Shown: piece after piece, positions 45,307 through 54,699 of the stretch
Numbering within the stretch: the first letter of the stretch is position 1
Layout of the letters: each line of letters starts with the position of its first letter
Program-made: the position numbers and the translations under genes
The notes under the pieces: model-generated
The model's input: only the letters and a program-made list of their open reading frames with translations
Databases searched by the model: none
Told to the model about the DNA's origin: nothing
Assembly (NCBI RefSeq): GCF_001665295.1
Contig: NZ_LZSE01000042.1
Location: 1-59,396, forward strand
Source of the DNA: Mycobacterium sp. 1554424.7
Lineage (GTDB): Bacteria > Actinomycetota > Actinomycetes > Mycobacteriales > Mycobacteriaceae
Direction: 5' to 3'
DNA length: 59,396 nucleotides

Positions 45307-46326
45307 ATGCGAGCGATGCGGTCCCTCGTCGCCGACAGGGTTGGCGAACCGTCCGAGGTCCTGAACCTGCGGACCCGCCCAGTTCCCGAGCCCGGTCCCG
45401 GCCAGGTCCGTATCCGGGTGTCAGCGGTACCAGTCGAGGCCAGCGATCTGCATACGATCCGCGGCCGGTATGGATTCACCCCGGAGTTCCCCTTGGTGCC
45501 CGGAATCGAATCCGTCGGTGTGATCGACGAACTTGGTGCCGGTGTGGATGGTCTGATCGCCGGACAGCGTGTCATGACGGTCGGGGTGACGGGCACATGG
45601 CAGGAGTACGTTGTTGCCGATGCCTCGCGGGTCGTGCCTGTTCCCGCGGGCATGAGCAATTCCACTGCCGCTCAGGTTCTCAGTAATCCGCTCACCGCTG
45701 TGATCTTGACCGGCGATGAGCTCGATGTTCAACCCGGTGAATGGCTACTTCAGACCGCGGCCGGTTCAATTGTGGGCCGATCGGTCATCCAACTCGGAGC
45801 GCACATTGGCTTCAAGACGCTCAACGTGGTTCGCCGTCGATCCGCGGTCGGGGAAATCCTCACGGCGGGGGGCACCGCGGTGATTTGCACCGAGGATGAA
45901 GACCTGCGCGACCGGGTGGCCGGCATCGCGGGCCACGGCGGCGTGTCCAAGGCGATCGACTGTGTCAGCGGTCAGGTGGGTGCGGACGTGTCGCGCGCGT
46001 TGGCGCCGGGCGGTGAGCTGGTCGTCTACGGCGCGTTGTCCACGCATCGGCAGACCGATCCCGACAAACTCACCGTTCCGATCTTCGCGCGCTCGCTGAT
46101 CTACGAAGCCAAGACTGTTCGGGGGTTCTGGCTGTTCCGCTGGTTCACCGAGACCCCGAATGCTCGGATAGCCGCAACGATTGACCGGACAGTTCAGCTC
46201 GCCGACAGCGGCGTGCTGCGCGTGCCGGAGGGCCAGCCCATCCCCGTCGAGAAGTTCAGCGAAGCCATCCTTTTGGCCGAAGCTCCCGCGCACGGGGGCA
46301 AACCGCTGCTGGTGTTCGGGCTATGA
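45307..46326 (+). CDS. zinc-free MDR-family oxidoreductase (quinone oxidoreductase-like), copy A
   Basis: This is a 339-residue medium-chain dehydrogenase/reductase. The GroES-like N-terminal half has PEPGPGQVRIRVSAVPVEASDLHTIRG. The NADPH domain has WLLQTAAGSIVGRSVIQLG, where the second Gly of the usual motif is shifted. Structural-zinc cysteines are absent. It resembles enoyl reductase/quinone oxidoreductases. GGAGGAG upstream supports ATG 45307; the frame extends to 45139 through the repeat without homology. It is convergent with, and overlaps by 6 bp, the regulator gene. Confidence 0.88.
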   Translation: MRAMRSLVADRVGEPSEVLNLRTRPVPEPGPGQVRIRVSAVPVEASDLHTIRGRYGFTPEFPLVPGIESVGVIDELGAGVDGLIAGQRVMTVGVTGTWQEYVVADASRVVPVPAGMSNSTAAQVLSNPLTAVILTGDELDVQPGEWLLQTAAGSIVGRSVIQLGAHIGFKTLNVVRRRSAVGEILTAGGTAVICTEDEDLRDRVAGIAGHGGVSKAIDCVSGQVGADVSRALAPGGELVVYGALSTHRQTDPDKLTVPIFARSLIYEAKTVRGFWLFRWFTETPNARIAATIDRTVQLADSGVLRVPEGQPIPVEKFSEAILLAEAPAHGGKPLLVFGL

Positions 46327-47124
46327 GGCCGCGAGTGCGGCGAGTGCTTTTGCCGAATCACTGCCCGGCTCGGGGTGGTAAATGAAAACATGCGCGTCGG
46401 AGTCGGGGACGCTGAGCCTCGTGCGGCGAAGGTAGAGATCGCCCGCCACGGGATGGCGGATGTGCAGGATGCCGGTGCGGTATCCGACATCCGCGCGTGC
46501 CCAGAGTTCGCGGAATCGGTCGCTGGCCGCCGACAGCTCGTCGATCAAGGCGCGCAAGCGGGGATCGCCCACGTCGCCGGCCGTGGATTCGCGGAGACCA
46601 CTGACCGCGACCTCAGTTGCCTCGTCCCAGTCGACGAAGAAGTCGCGAGCAGCCGGTGCCAGCAGCCGCCATCGCAAGAAGTTTTCGCCGGGGGCGAATC
46701 CCGGGGATAGTGCGCACGCAATTGCATTGGCGGCCAACACATCCTGGTATCGGTTGGTGACGATCGCGGGAAGCGAGATCTGGTCGATCAGTTGATCCAG
46801 ACCGTCAACCGCCGTCTCTGCAACGGGTCGAGGGTTGTGCGCCGACCGCAAACCCGCAAGCCGATGCAGATGTTCGGTTGCATTGATATCCAGCCGCAGC
46901 GCCCGGGCTAGCGCATCGATCACCTGTGCAGACGGGTTCCGGTCACGTCCTTGCTCGAGTCGCAGGTAGTAGTCGACGCTAATCCCGGCGATCATCGCCA
47001 ATTCCTCGCGGCGCAATCCCGGGACACGCCTGCGAGGTCCGGAATTGAGGCCGACATCCTCAGGGCGGATTTGTTCGCGACGTGCGCGCAGAAAATCACC
47101 CAGCGCGCCAGCCGTCGTCGACAT
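46321..47124 (-). CDS. XRE-type HTH regulator with MmyB-like ligand domain
   Basis: This is a 267-residue transcription factor. The N-terminal helix-turn-helix (RRVPGLRREELAMIAG, 32-47, then YYLRLEQGRDRNPS) is followed by a ligand-binding region of the MmyB type (WRLLAPAARDFFVDWDEA; HIRHPVAGDLYLRR). This family often controls an adjacent oxidoreductase. It is divergent from the SRPBCC/MDR pair (138 bp gap) and probably controls it. The start is ATG 47124. Confidence 0.9.
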   Translation of the reverse strand: MSTTAGALGDFLRARREQIRPEDVGLNSGPRRRVPGLRREELAMIAGISVDYYLRLEQGRDRNPSAQVIDALARALRLDINATEHLHRLAGLRSAHNPRPVAETAVDGLDQLIDQISLPAIVTNRYQDVLAANAIACALSPGFAPGENFLRWRLLAPAARDFFVDWDEATEVAVSGLRESTAGDVGDPRLRALIDELSAASDRFRELWARADVGYRTGILHIRHPVAGDLYLRRTRLSVPDSDAHVFIYHPEPGSDSAKALAALAAS

Positions 47125-47261
47125 TGCCTGATCTTAAGACTGTTCCTCGCAGTCCCAGGATCAACAAGGTTGCCTTAGGAGCCCCCTACCCGGAATTGGC
47201 CTTACCGGCGAAACGCTTCCCGTGGAACGAAATACCCACGCCACCAATCAAGGAGCACGCC

Positions 47262-47723
47262 GTGACCACTCTTCACTTTCACCAGTCGACAACCTCCACC
47301 CCTGCCCAGTTCGTCGCCGGGCTCACCGACTTCGGGCCGGGCCGTTCCGAGATATTCCCGAACAGCGCCGAGAGCGACCTCAAAGTGCACCGCCACAGTG
47401 AGCGTGACGCCGACGTCACCGAAGGCTCAGGTGGCATCTGGGAGCGCCTGCACTACGACTGGTCCGACCCCAACCGCGTCGTGCTGACCACCACCGATTC
47501 GAACACCTGGGGTGGCGCGTCGGGTTACGTCTACACCCTGACCCGGCGTCCCGACGGCACCACGGATGTGGACGTCGTGATCGTCCGCGAGGGCAAGACC
47601 TTCAAGGGCCGCGCGTTGGCGCTCCTCCTCGCGACGGGCGGCCGCAACGTGTTGAAGAAGCCGTTCGTCCACAGCGTCAAGGCCATCGAGGCCCGCAGCG
47701 ACGCCGAAGTGGAGAGGAATTGA
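47262..47723 (+). CDS. SRPBCC-like small protein
   Basis: This 153-residue protein has the START/Bet v1 (SRPBCC) strand pattern: a TTLHFHQSTTSTPAQFVAGLTDF helix-grip start, IWERLHYDWSDPNRVVLTTTDS and GYVYTLTRRPDGTTDVDVVIV. It ends in a long C-terminal helix. This suggests binding of a hydrophobic ligand. I chose GTG 47262, with AGGAG at 47251-47255. Its stop is 1 bp from the next MDR gene, so the two are coupled. Confidence 0.82.
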   Translation: MTTLHFHQSTTSTPAQFVAGLTDFGPGRSEIFPNSAESDLKVHRHSERDADVTEGSGGIWERLHYDWSDPNRVVLTTTDSNTWGGASGYVYTLTRRPDGTTDVDVVIVREGKTFKGRALALLLATGGRNVLKKPFVHSVKAIEARSDAEVERN

Positions 47724-47724
47724 C

Positions 47725-48693
47725 ATGCGCGCCATCCAAATTGAACGGTTCGGCGACCCCGCACAGGTTCTCCGCGTCGTCGACATCGAGGAGCCGCCGC
47801 CACCGGGCCCGCACGAGGTGCAGGTGAGCGTTGAGTTGTCGCCGTTGAACAAGCACGACCTGCTGGTGGTCACCGGCATGCTGGCGCGACCGCCCCTACC
47901 CCACATACCAGGCGCAGAGGGGGTAGCGCGCGTGCTTGCCACGGGCGCCGAGGTCGATGGCCTGCAGGTCGGCGACCTGGTCGTGCTACCGCTGTATGCG
48001 GGTGCGTGGCGTGAGCGGCTCGTCCTGCCCGCCGACGGCCTGTTCGCACTGCCGGCCGGCGGCGACATAAAGCAGTACTCGATGCTGGGCAGCAACCCCC
48101 CGACCGCGGGCCTGCTGCTCAGTGAATGCACCACCCTGCACCCCGGTGACTGGGTGGTGCAGAACGCCGCAAACTCCGGTGTGGGACGGTCCCTGATCGC
48201 GCTGGCCAGACGTCGTGGACTCAAGACGATCAACCTGGCCCGCGACGAGACAACGTTCACCGAGCTCACCGCCGCCGGGGCCGACGTGGTCCACGCCGAC
48301 GACCCCGATGCCGTCGGCGATGTTCGGGCAATCATCGGCGACGCGCGGGTGGCGCTGGCGGTGGACGCCGTCGGTGGCCCCGGGGTCGCCCGACTGCTCG
48401 AATTGCTGTCCGACGGTGGATCGTTGGTCAGCTATTCCTGGGCCAGAGACGAACCCATGTGGGTCGACACCTCGACACTGGTCGCCAAGCACCTCACCGT
48501 CCGCGGATTCTTTGTCGGCGACTACGACTACCGCGCCAAGGTGCAGCCCGTCATCCGAGAGGCGGCACCGCTGGTGGCCGACGGCTCCCTCGTTGTCCCG
48601 GTGGCGGACGAGTACCCCCTGGAGCGCATCCAGGACGCGGTGCAACATCTCCTACGGGGCGGCAAGATCCTGCTGAACGTGGCGGGGCGATGA
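47725..48693 (+). CDS. MDR-family oxidoreductase (quinone oxidoreductase-like), copy B
   Basis: This is a 322-residue member of the same superfamily as copy A. It has PPPPGPHEVQVSVELSPLNKHDLLVVTG and the NADPH-binding VVQNAANSGVGRSLIALARR. Zinc ligands are missing. It is translationally linked to the SRPBCC gene, with GGAGAGG upstream. The two MDR copies share under half of their residues by eye, so they are old paralogues rather than a recent duplication. Confidence 0.88.
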   Translation: MRAIQIERFGDPAQVLRVVDIEEPPPPGPHEVQVSVELSPLNKHDLLVVTGMLARPPLPHIPGAEGVARVLATGAEVDGLQVGDLVVLPLYAGAWRERLVLPADGLFALPAGGDIKQYSMLGSNPPTAGLLLSECTTLHPGDWVVQNAANSGVGRSLIALARRRGLKTINLARDETTFTELTAAGADVVHADDPDAVGDVRAIIGDARVALAVDAVGGPGVARLLELLSDGGSLVSYSWARDEPMWVDTSTLVAKHLTVRGFFVGDYDYRAKVQPVIREAAPLVADGSLVVPVADEYPLERIQDAVQHLLRGGKILLNVAGR

Positions 48694-48728
48694 ACGCGCG
48701 CACCTGCGCGCCGCCAACTGCTCTGAGT

Positions 48729-48800
48729 GTGAGCGTGCGGCGCCACAGCTTCACAAACGCCGCCGCCAGTTCACACGCAACGCCGCTGGTTCACACGCAA
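48729..48800. repeat. right copy of the ~46-bp intergenic repeat, with an extra degenerate unit
   Basis: This is the direct copy of the 45145-45191 repeat (48729-48775). It is followed by a further degenerate unit, CGCCGCTGGTTCACACGCAA (48781-48800). Units starting at [CG]TTCACA recur at about 20-bp spacing here. It marks the right edge of the inserted oxidoreductase module. Confidence 0.8.
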
Positions 48801-48808
48801 AGCGCGGA

Positions 48809-49396
48809 TCAGGCTCCCGAGCGGCGGCGCAGCAGCGAGCGCCGCGGCCCGCGGATGATCACCGACCCGCACACCACCCGGCCCGTCAACACCACGTGCG
48901 GGGTGCCCTCGCCGGGGGCGCCCTTGCGGCGGTCGCTGGCGCTGCCCACGTAGACCTCGACGTCGTCGATCGACGCGCTGGCGCCGTCGGGCAACCGGAC
49001 CTCCACCGACCCGAACCTCATGTCGAGCTCGATCACCACCACTGGCCCCGCGAATCGGGCCTTGGTGAGGTCGAGGTGCACCGAGCCGAGCCGTCGCACC
49101 AGCGCCAGGCGGGTGGGCACGGTCCATTCGCCGTGCCGTTTGAGCGAGCCGGCCCAGCCGCGCAGCTCCACCCGGTCGGCCGCCGAGGAGACGAACGCGC
49201 CGGGCCCGGGCAGGTCCCCCACCAGCCCGTCCAGCTCGATTCGCGTGCGCGCGTACGACACCTGGGACGACCGCTGCTCGAACTCGTCGATGTCGATCAG
49301 GCCGAGCGCGACGGCGTTGTGCAGCCGCCGCATGGTGCCGTTCCGGTCGGCGTCGGAGACCCGCAGCGCAAGCATGTCCCCGCCGGAATCCGTCAT
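48809..49396 (-). CDS. DUF1707 protein (Rv2862c-like)
   Basis: This 195-residue protein starts with a DUF1707 domain (LALRVSDADRNGTMRRLHNAVALGLIDIDEFEQR). That is a short helical domain common in actinobacteria and thought to be SHOCT-like. The rest is a beta-strand-rich region (SVHLDLTKARFAGPVVVIEL, then RFGSVEVRLPDGASASI). No transmembrane helix is seen. The function is unknown. In M. tuberculosis it follows mapB directly. Confidence 0.88.
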   Translation of the reverse strand: MTDSGGDMLALRVSDADRNGTMRRLHNAVALGLIDIDEFEQRSSQVSYARTRIELDGLVGDLPGPGAFVSSAADRVELRGWAGSLKRHGEWTVPTRLALVRRLGSVHLDLTKARFAGPVVVIELDMRFGSVEVRLPDGASASIDDVEVYVGSASDRRKGAPGEGTPHVVLTGRVVCGSVIIRGPRRSLLRRRSGA

Positions 49397-49441
49397 GTCC
49401 GCAAATTTACCGCTGTTGGGGGCCCGCAGGGGTCGAGCGGT

Positions 49442-51262
49442 TCAGGCCAGGTAGCCCGGCGGCATCGACTCGAACATGAATTTCGTCATCCGCACCGCCC
49501 ACTCCGAGCTGCCACCCCCGACGATCAGCGCCGCGAAGGCCAGGTCGCCGCGGTACCCGGCGAACCAGGAGTGCGATCCGCCCGGGAACTCGGCCTCACC
49601 GGTCTTCCCGTAGATCTCGCCAAGCCCGTTGATCTCCTTGGCGGTCCCGTTGGTGACCACCAGCCGCATCATCGGCCGCAGCGCATCGACCATCTTCGGG
49701 CTGATCGGGGTGTCGTCACCCTCGACCGTCGTCGGGCGGCCGGCGATCAGTTGCGGAACCGGTGTCTTGCCGGCCGCGACCGTGGCCGCCACGAGGGCCA
49801 TGCCGAACGGGCTCGCCAGCACCTTGCCCTGGCCGAAGCCGTCCTCGGTGCGCTCGGCCAGGTCGACCGTCGGCGGCACCGACCCCGTCACCGTGGTGAT
49901 GCCGTCGACCGTGTAGTCGAGCCCGATCCCGTAGCGGGTGGCCGTCTGGGTCAGGCCGCGGGGCGGCATCCTGCTGCTCAGCTCGGCGAACGTGGTGTTG
50001 CACGAACTGGCGAACGCGCGCGACATCGACACGACGCCCAGGTCGAAGCCACCGTAGTTGGGGATGGTGCGGTGCCCGATGTCGATGTGACCCGGGCAGC
50101 CCAGCATCGAGTTCGGCGTGGCCATGTCGCGGTCGATGGCGGCGCCCGCCGTGATCATCTTGAAGGTCGACCCGGGCGGGAAGAGGCCGTTGGTGGCGGG
50201 CAGGCCGTCGGCGTCGGCGCCCTTGTTCTGCGCGATCGCCAGGATCTCCCCCGTCGACGGCTTGATCACGACGATCATCGCCTTGCCGCCCTTGTTGTCC
50301 ACGGCGCGCTGGGCGGCGTTCTGGACGACCCGGTCCAGCGTGATCGAGACCGACGGCGCCGGCGAGCCCTCGACCTCGTGCAGCACGGCGACGTCGACGT
50401 TGTTCTGGTTGACGCTGACCACCCGCCAGCCGGCCTGGCCGTCGAGCTGGTCCTGCACGGCCTTCTTCACCGCGCCGACGACGGCCGGCGCGAAATGCGG
50501 GTCGGTGGGCAGCATTTCGGGCTGGGGCGTGACCACGATGCCGGGCAGTCTGCCTATCGCGGGAAAGACCTTGTCGTTGTCGGCCGGAAGCAGCGTGACG
50601 CCCAGGTCCACCTGGTTGGGCGTCGAGCTCGCGCGCTCGGCGAGCAGCTGGGGGTCGGTCAGCGTGTCGTTGAAGGGCCGCAGCACGTCGACGATCGTGT
50701 GAGTGGTGAAGCTCAGCGCCTGCGGCGGTCCGGCCTGGCTGGCGTCCAGTGTGTAGTGATAGCGGTAGCCCGGCGCCAGCACGTCGCTGCCGCCGAGTTC
50801 GTTGACCGAGGCGCGGCGCGGCTGATCGGCCCGCAGCGCGAACGTCTGGTGCTCGCCGAGCTTGGGGTGCAGGTCGGTGGTGGCCCACCGAACCTCCCAG
50901 CGCCCCTCGTCGCGGGCCATCTTCAGCTGGCCGTCATAGCTCCAGGTCCGGTTCTTGGGCAGGTGCCAGGTGAAGCGGTAGTCGACCGTGCCGGTGTCCT
51001 CGGCGTACTTGGCGCTGAGGACCTGCGCGTCCAGGTGAGTGGCCTGCAGACCCGCCCAGGCGGCGTTGAGCGCCTCGCGGGCCTCGTTGGGGTTGTCGCT
51101 GAGCTGCGCGGCCGTCGCGGTGTCGCCGATCGCCAGGGCGCCGAAGAACTTCTCGGCGGCTGGGCCGGGGCCCTCGGGCCGCGGGGTACAGCCGGACAGG
51201 CCGATCACCGCGACGAGCAGCGATGCCGCCGCTACCGATACCAGTGGGGTTTTTGTGACCAT
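49442..51262 (-). CDS. penicillin-binding lipoprotein (Rv2864c-like)
   Basis: This is a 606-residue exported class B-like penicillin-binding lipoprotein. Lipobox LSGC ends at Cys25. An NTF2-like N-terminal domain (MecA-type) covers about 30-140, then a dimerisation domain. The transpeptidase domain has Ser-x-x-Lys as STFK, SSCN as the second motif and KTGEAE as the third. It cross-links or senses peptidoglycan. I chose ATG 51262; the frame extends 15 residues further upstream. Confidence 0.94.
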   Translation of the reverse strand: MVTKTPLVSVAAASLLVAVIGLSGCTPRPEGPGPAAEKFFGALAIGDTATAAQLSDNPNEAREALNAAWAGLQATHLDAQVLSAKYAEDTGTVDYRFTWHLPKNRTWSYDGQLKMARDEGRWEVRWATTDLHPKLGEHQTFALRADQPRRASVNELGGSDVLAPGYRYHYTLDASQAGPPQALSFTTHTIVDVLRPFNDTLTDPQLLAERASSTPNQVDLGVTLLPADNDKVFPAIGRLPGIVVTPQPEMLPTDPHFAPAVVGAVKKAVQDQLDGQAGWRVVSVNQNNVDVAVLHEVEGSPAPSVSITLDRVVQNAAQRAVDNKGGKAMIVVIKPSTGEILAIAQNKGADADGLPATNGLFPPGSTFKMITAGAAIDRDMATPNSMLGCPGHIDIGHRTIPNYGGFDLGVVSMSRAFASSCNTTFAELSSRMPPRGLTQTATRYGIGLDYTVDGITTVTGSVPPTVDLAERTEDGFGQGKVLASPFGMALVAATVAAGKTPVPQLIAGRPTTVEGDDTPISPKMVDALRPMMRLVVTNGTAKEINGLGEIYGKTGEAEFPGGSHSWFAGYRGDLAFAALIVGGGSSEWAVRMTKFMFESMPPGYLA

Positions 51263-51411
51263 CGGTACAGATGTTATGAATGCCGGGCCCTCGACGAGCG
51301 TCGACACACCGAGACCCGACCGTTATGCGCGGTTTGGGCTGCCGAGCTGTGCGCCAGCGCGGCGTTCGGCGCCGAGCGGTGCGCCAGAGCGACGCTCGCG
51401 GGAAAGGACCG

Positions 51412-52266
51412 CTAGTCCAGCAGGACCGTCGCGAAGGTGCCCACTTCGGCGAAGCCCACCCGGGCGTACGCGGCGCGGGCGACGGTGTTGAAGTTGTTCA
51501 CGTACAGGCTGGCGATCCGGCCGGTGGCCACGATCACGGCGGCCACCGTCGCGGTGCCCGCGGTCCCCAGGCCCTGGCCGCGCCACTCCGGGTGCACCCA
51601 AACCCCTTGGATCTGACCGACGCCGGGCGACTGCGAGCCGACCTCGGCCTTGAAGATCACCTGCCCGTGCTCGAAGCGCGCCCAGGCCCGGCCCGCCGCG
51701 ATCAGGCTGGCCACCCGCCGGCGGTAGCCCCGGCCGCCGTCGCCGAGCCGCGGGTCGACGCCCACCTCGCCGATGAACATGTCGACCGCGGCCACCAGGT
51801 AGGCGTCCAGCTCGTCGGGCCGCACCTGGCGCACCCCGGGGTCGATGTCGCAGTCGGGGTGGCTCGTCAAGGCCATCAGCGGCTGGTGGTCACGCACGTC
51901 GCGCGCCGGGCCCCAGGCCGACTCGAGGCGCTCCCACATCGGCATCACCAAGTCGGCCCTGCCGACCAGAGAGGAACAGCGCCGGGTCGCGCTCATCGCC
52001 TCGTCGGCGAAGGCGTTCAGGTCGGCCGGTCCGCCGCGCAACGGGATCAGGTTGGCGCCGGCGAAGCACAGCGACTCGTCCGGGCCGCGGCGCGTCCACA
52101 GTTCCCCGCCGATCGACGTGGGGTCGATGCCGTGGTCGGCCACCCGCGCCGCGACCATGCACGAGCCGACCGGATCGTCGTTGAGCACCCGCCAGACCGC
52201 GGCGGCGTCACGCACCACGGACACCCGCCGCTCGCCGACAAGGCGAAAGATGGGCGGAGCCGACAT
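51412..52266 (-). CDS. GNAT-family acetyltransferase (Rv2867c-like)
   Basis: This is a 284-residue protein with a C-terminal GNAT domain (IQGVWVHPEWRGQGLGTAGTATV acetyl-CoA loop; NNFNTVARAAYARVGF). An N-terminal ~130-residue domain of unknown fold precedes it. The C-terminus and length match the mycobacterial gene next to gcpE. The substrate is unknown. It follows ispG by 58 bp on the same strand, and the 150 bp downstream (51263-51411) hold nothing recognisable. Confidence 0.9.
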   Translation of the reverse strand: MSAPPIFRLVGERRVSVVRDAAAVWRVLNDDPVGSCMVAARVADHGIDPTSIGGELWTRRGPDESLCFAGANLIPLRGGPADLNAFADEAMSATRRCSSLVGRADLVMPMWERLESAWGPARDVRDHQPLMALTSHPDCDIDPGVRQVRPDELDAYLVAAVDMFIGEVGVDPRLGDGGRGYRRRVASLIAAGRAWARFEHGQVIFKAEVGSQSPGVGQIQGVWVHPEWRGQGLGTAGTATVAAVIVATGRIASLYVNNFNTVARAAYARVGFAEVGTFATVLLD

Positions 52267-52324
52267 CGGGGAACTCTCTGTGGTGACGAAGTGACGATCT
52301 TAAAGACCGGGGCGCGGGCCTCTA

Positions 52325-53488
52325 TCAGCTTACGGTCACAATCGGCGAACCGCTCGTTTCTGTTCCCGGATCGGTACCGATTTCCGACGCCAGCCGCATG
52401 GCCTCCTCGATCAGCGTCTCGACGATCTGCGCCTCGGGCACGGTCTTGATCACCTCGCCGCGAACGAAGATCTGCCCCTTGCCATTTCCCGACGCGACGC
52501 CCAGGTCGGCCTCGCGGGCCTCGCCCGGACCGTTGACGACGCAACCCATCACGGCCACCCGCAGCGGGACGTCGAGCCCGTCGAGCCCGGCGGTCACCGC
52601 GTTGGCCAGGGTGTAGACGTCGACCTGCGCGCGACCGCACGACGGGCACGACACGATCTCCAGCCCGCGCGGCCGCAGGTTCAGCGACTCGAGGATCTGG
52701 ATGCCGACCTTGACCTCCTCGACCGGCGGCGCCGACAGCGACACCCGGATGGTGTCGCCGATCCCCCGCGACAGCAGCGCCCCGAAGGCGACCGCCGACT
52801 TGATGGTGCCCTGGAACGCCGGACCGGCCTCGGTGACGCCGAGGTGCAGCGGGTAGTCGCACTGGGCGGCCAGCTGCTCGTAGGCGGCGACCATCACGAC
52901 GGGATCGTTGTGCTTGACGCTGATCTTGATGTCGGAAAAGCCGTGCTCCTCGAAGAGAGAGGCCTCCCACAGCGCGGACTCGACCAGCGCCTCGGGGGTG
53001 GCCTTGCCGTACTTCTCCATGAACCGCTTGTCCAGCGAGCCGGCGTTGACGCCGATGCGGATCGGGATGCCGGCCGCGGCCGCCGCCTTGGCGACCTCGC
53101 CGACCCGGCCGTCGAATTCCTTGATGTTGCCGGGGTTTACCCGCACCGCGGCGCAGCCGGCGTCGATGGCGGCGAAGATGTACTTCGGCTGGAAGTGGAT
53201 GTCGGCGATCACCGGGATCTGGCTGTGGCGCGCGATCTCGCCCAGCGCGTCGGCGTCCTCCTGGCGCGGGCAGGCGACCCGGACGATGTCGCAGCCGGCG
53301 GCGGTCAGCTCGGCGATCTGTTGCAGCGTCGTGTTGACGTCATGCGTCTTGGTGGTGCACATCGACTGCACCGAGATCGGGTGGTCGCTGCCGACCCCGA
53401 CGTCGCGGACCATCAGTTGGCGCGTCTTGCGCCGGGGCGCCAGCGTGGGCGGCGGGGCGTCCGGCATGCCTAGGGACAGACGGGTCAC
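52325..53488 (-). CDS. ispG: 4-hydroxy-3-methylbut-2-enyl-diphosphate synthase
   Basis: This [4Fe-4S] enzyme of the MEP isoprenoid pathway converts MEcPP to HMBPP. The 387 residues equal the M. tuberculosis GcpE length. [12 protein letters not shown] lies in the TIM barrel, and the cluster cysteines are in [13 protein letters not shown] and [12 protein letters not shown]. The start GTG 53488 overlaps the rip1 stop (GTGA). It forms a minus-strand operon with rip1 and dxr. Confidence 0.96.
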   Translation of the reverse strand: MTRLSLGMPDAPPPTLAPRRKTRQLMVRDVGVGSDHPISVQSMCTTKTHDVNTTLQQIAELTAAGCDIVRVACPRQEDADALGEIARHSQIPVIADIHFQPKYIFAAIDAGCAAVRVNPGNIKEFDGRVGEVAKAAAAAGIPIRIGVNAGSLDKRFMEKYGKATPEALVESALWEASLFEEHGFSDIKISVKHNDPVVMVAAYEQLAAQCDYPLHLGVTEAGPAFQGTIKSAVAFGALLSRGIGDTIRVSLSAPPVEEVKVGIQILESLNLRPRGLEIVSCPSCGRAQVDVYTLANAVTAGLDGLDVPLRVAVMGCVVNGPGEAREADLGVASGNGKGQIFVRGEVIKTVPEAQIVETLIEEAMRLASEIGTDPGTETSGSPIVTVS

Positions 53489-54699
53489 TGGAACAGCCTG
53501 ATCGGGTTGACGAGGTCGGCGGTCACGGTCAGCAGCATGTAGCCGACCACGAACACCAACACCACGTAGGTGGCGGGCATCAGCTTGAGGTAGTTCACCG
53601 GAGCGGCCGCGACCATGCCGCGGGCCGAGCGGATCATGTTGCGGATCTTCTCGAACACCGCGATGGCGATGTGGCCGCCGTCGAAGGGCAGCAGCGGCAC
53701 CAGGTTGATGGCGCCCAGGATGAGGTTCAGCTGCGCCAGGAAGAACCAGAACGCTACCCACAGCCCGTGGTCGACGGTGTCGCCGCCGATGATGCTGGCG
53801 CCCACGACGCTCATCGGGGTTCCCGGGTCGCGCTGGCCGCCGCCGATCGCGTGCACGAGCGCGCCGACCTTCGTCGGGATCGTCACCAGCGCCTTGCCCA
53901 CCTCGACGGTCAGATCGCCGGCGAAGGCGAAGGTGGCCGGGATCGCCGACAGGACGTTGTAGTGCGTGGGCGGGGTCTTGGGGGCGCCGACGCCCATCGC
54001 GCCGACCGTGGCGGCCTCCGGTTGGCCCTTGGCGCCCTTGGTGAGGTAGCGCTGGGTCGGGGTGACGTCGACGTAGGTCGTGATCGTGGTGCCGTCACGC
54101 TCGACGACGACGGGAACGGTGCCGTGCAGCTTGCGCACCGCGGCGGCCATGTCCTCGAACGTGGAAACGGAGGTGTCCCCGACCTTGACGACGACGTCGC
54201 CGGGGCGGATCCCGGCGGCCGCCGCCGGACCGGGCCCGTTGCAGTTGCCGAGCTTGCCCGGAGCGGTTTCCGGTGCGACGCAAGCGGTTTCGCCGACGAT
54301 GGCCTTGGTGGGCGGGTGCAGGTTGGGCAACCCCCAGACCAGCGCGATGCCGTAGATCAGGACCAGGCAGATGACGAAGTTCATGCCCGGGCCCGCGAAC
54401 AACGTCGCGACCCGCTTCCAGGTCGCCTGCTTGTACATCGCGCGGTCGGCCTCGTCGGGCTCGAGGTCCTCGACCGGGGTCATCCCGGCGATGTCGCAGA
54501 ACCCGCCCAGCGGGATGGCCTTGACGCCGTACTCGATCTCGCCGCGCCGCGTCGACCACAGCGTGGGGCCGAAGCCGACGAAATAGCGGCGCACCTTCAT
54601 GCCGGTGCCCCGGGCGACCCACATGTGGCCGCACTCGTGCAGGGCCACCGAGATCAGGATGGCGAGCGCGAACAGCACAATGCCGATTGCGAACATCAT
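53485..54699 (-). CDS. rip1: site-2 intramembrane zinc metalloprotease Rip1
   Basis: This 404-residue inner-membrane protease cleaves anti-sigma factors. The zinc site HECGH is at 21-25, and the second ligand motif is in LLPFDGGH. One PDZ domain lies mid-protein ([14 protein letters not shown]). Hydrophobic segments at the N-terminus, around [15 protein letters not shown], and at the C-terminus match the four-helix plan. Its start (ATG 54699) overlaps the dxr 3' end (54696). Confidence 0.96.
   Translation of the reverse strand: MMFAIGIVLFALAILISVALHECGHMWVARGTGMKVRRYFVGFGPTLWSTRRGEIEYGVKAIPLGGFCDIAGMTPVEDLEPDEADRAMYKQATWKRVATLFAGPGMNFVICLVLIYGIALVWGLPNLHPPTKAIVGETACVAPETAPGKLGNCNGPGPAAAAGIRPGDVVVKVGDTSVSTFEDMAAAVRKLHGTVPVVVERDGTTITTYVDVTPTQRYLTKGAKGQPEAATVGAMGVGAPKTPPTHYNVLSAIPATFAFAGDLTVEVGKALVTIPTKVGALVHAIGGGQRDPGTPMSVVGASIIGGDTVDHGLWVAFWFFLAQLNLILGAINLVPLLPFDGGHIAIAVFEKIRNMIRSARGMVAAAPVNYLKLMPATYVVLVFVVGYMLLTVTADLVNPIRLFQ

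Noticed and set aside
45145-48800. insertion sequence or transposon bracketed by the repeats
   Set aside because: No transposase or integrase gene, and the repeats are direct, diverged and without target duplications. Recombination between dispersed repeats fits better.
48896-51415. 839-residue open frame antisense to the DUF1707 gene and the penicillin-binding lipoprotein
   Set aside because: Arg/His-rich shadow product. The penicillin-binding motifs lie on the opposite strand.
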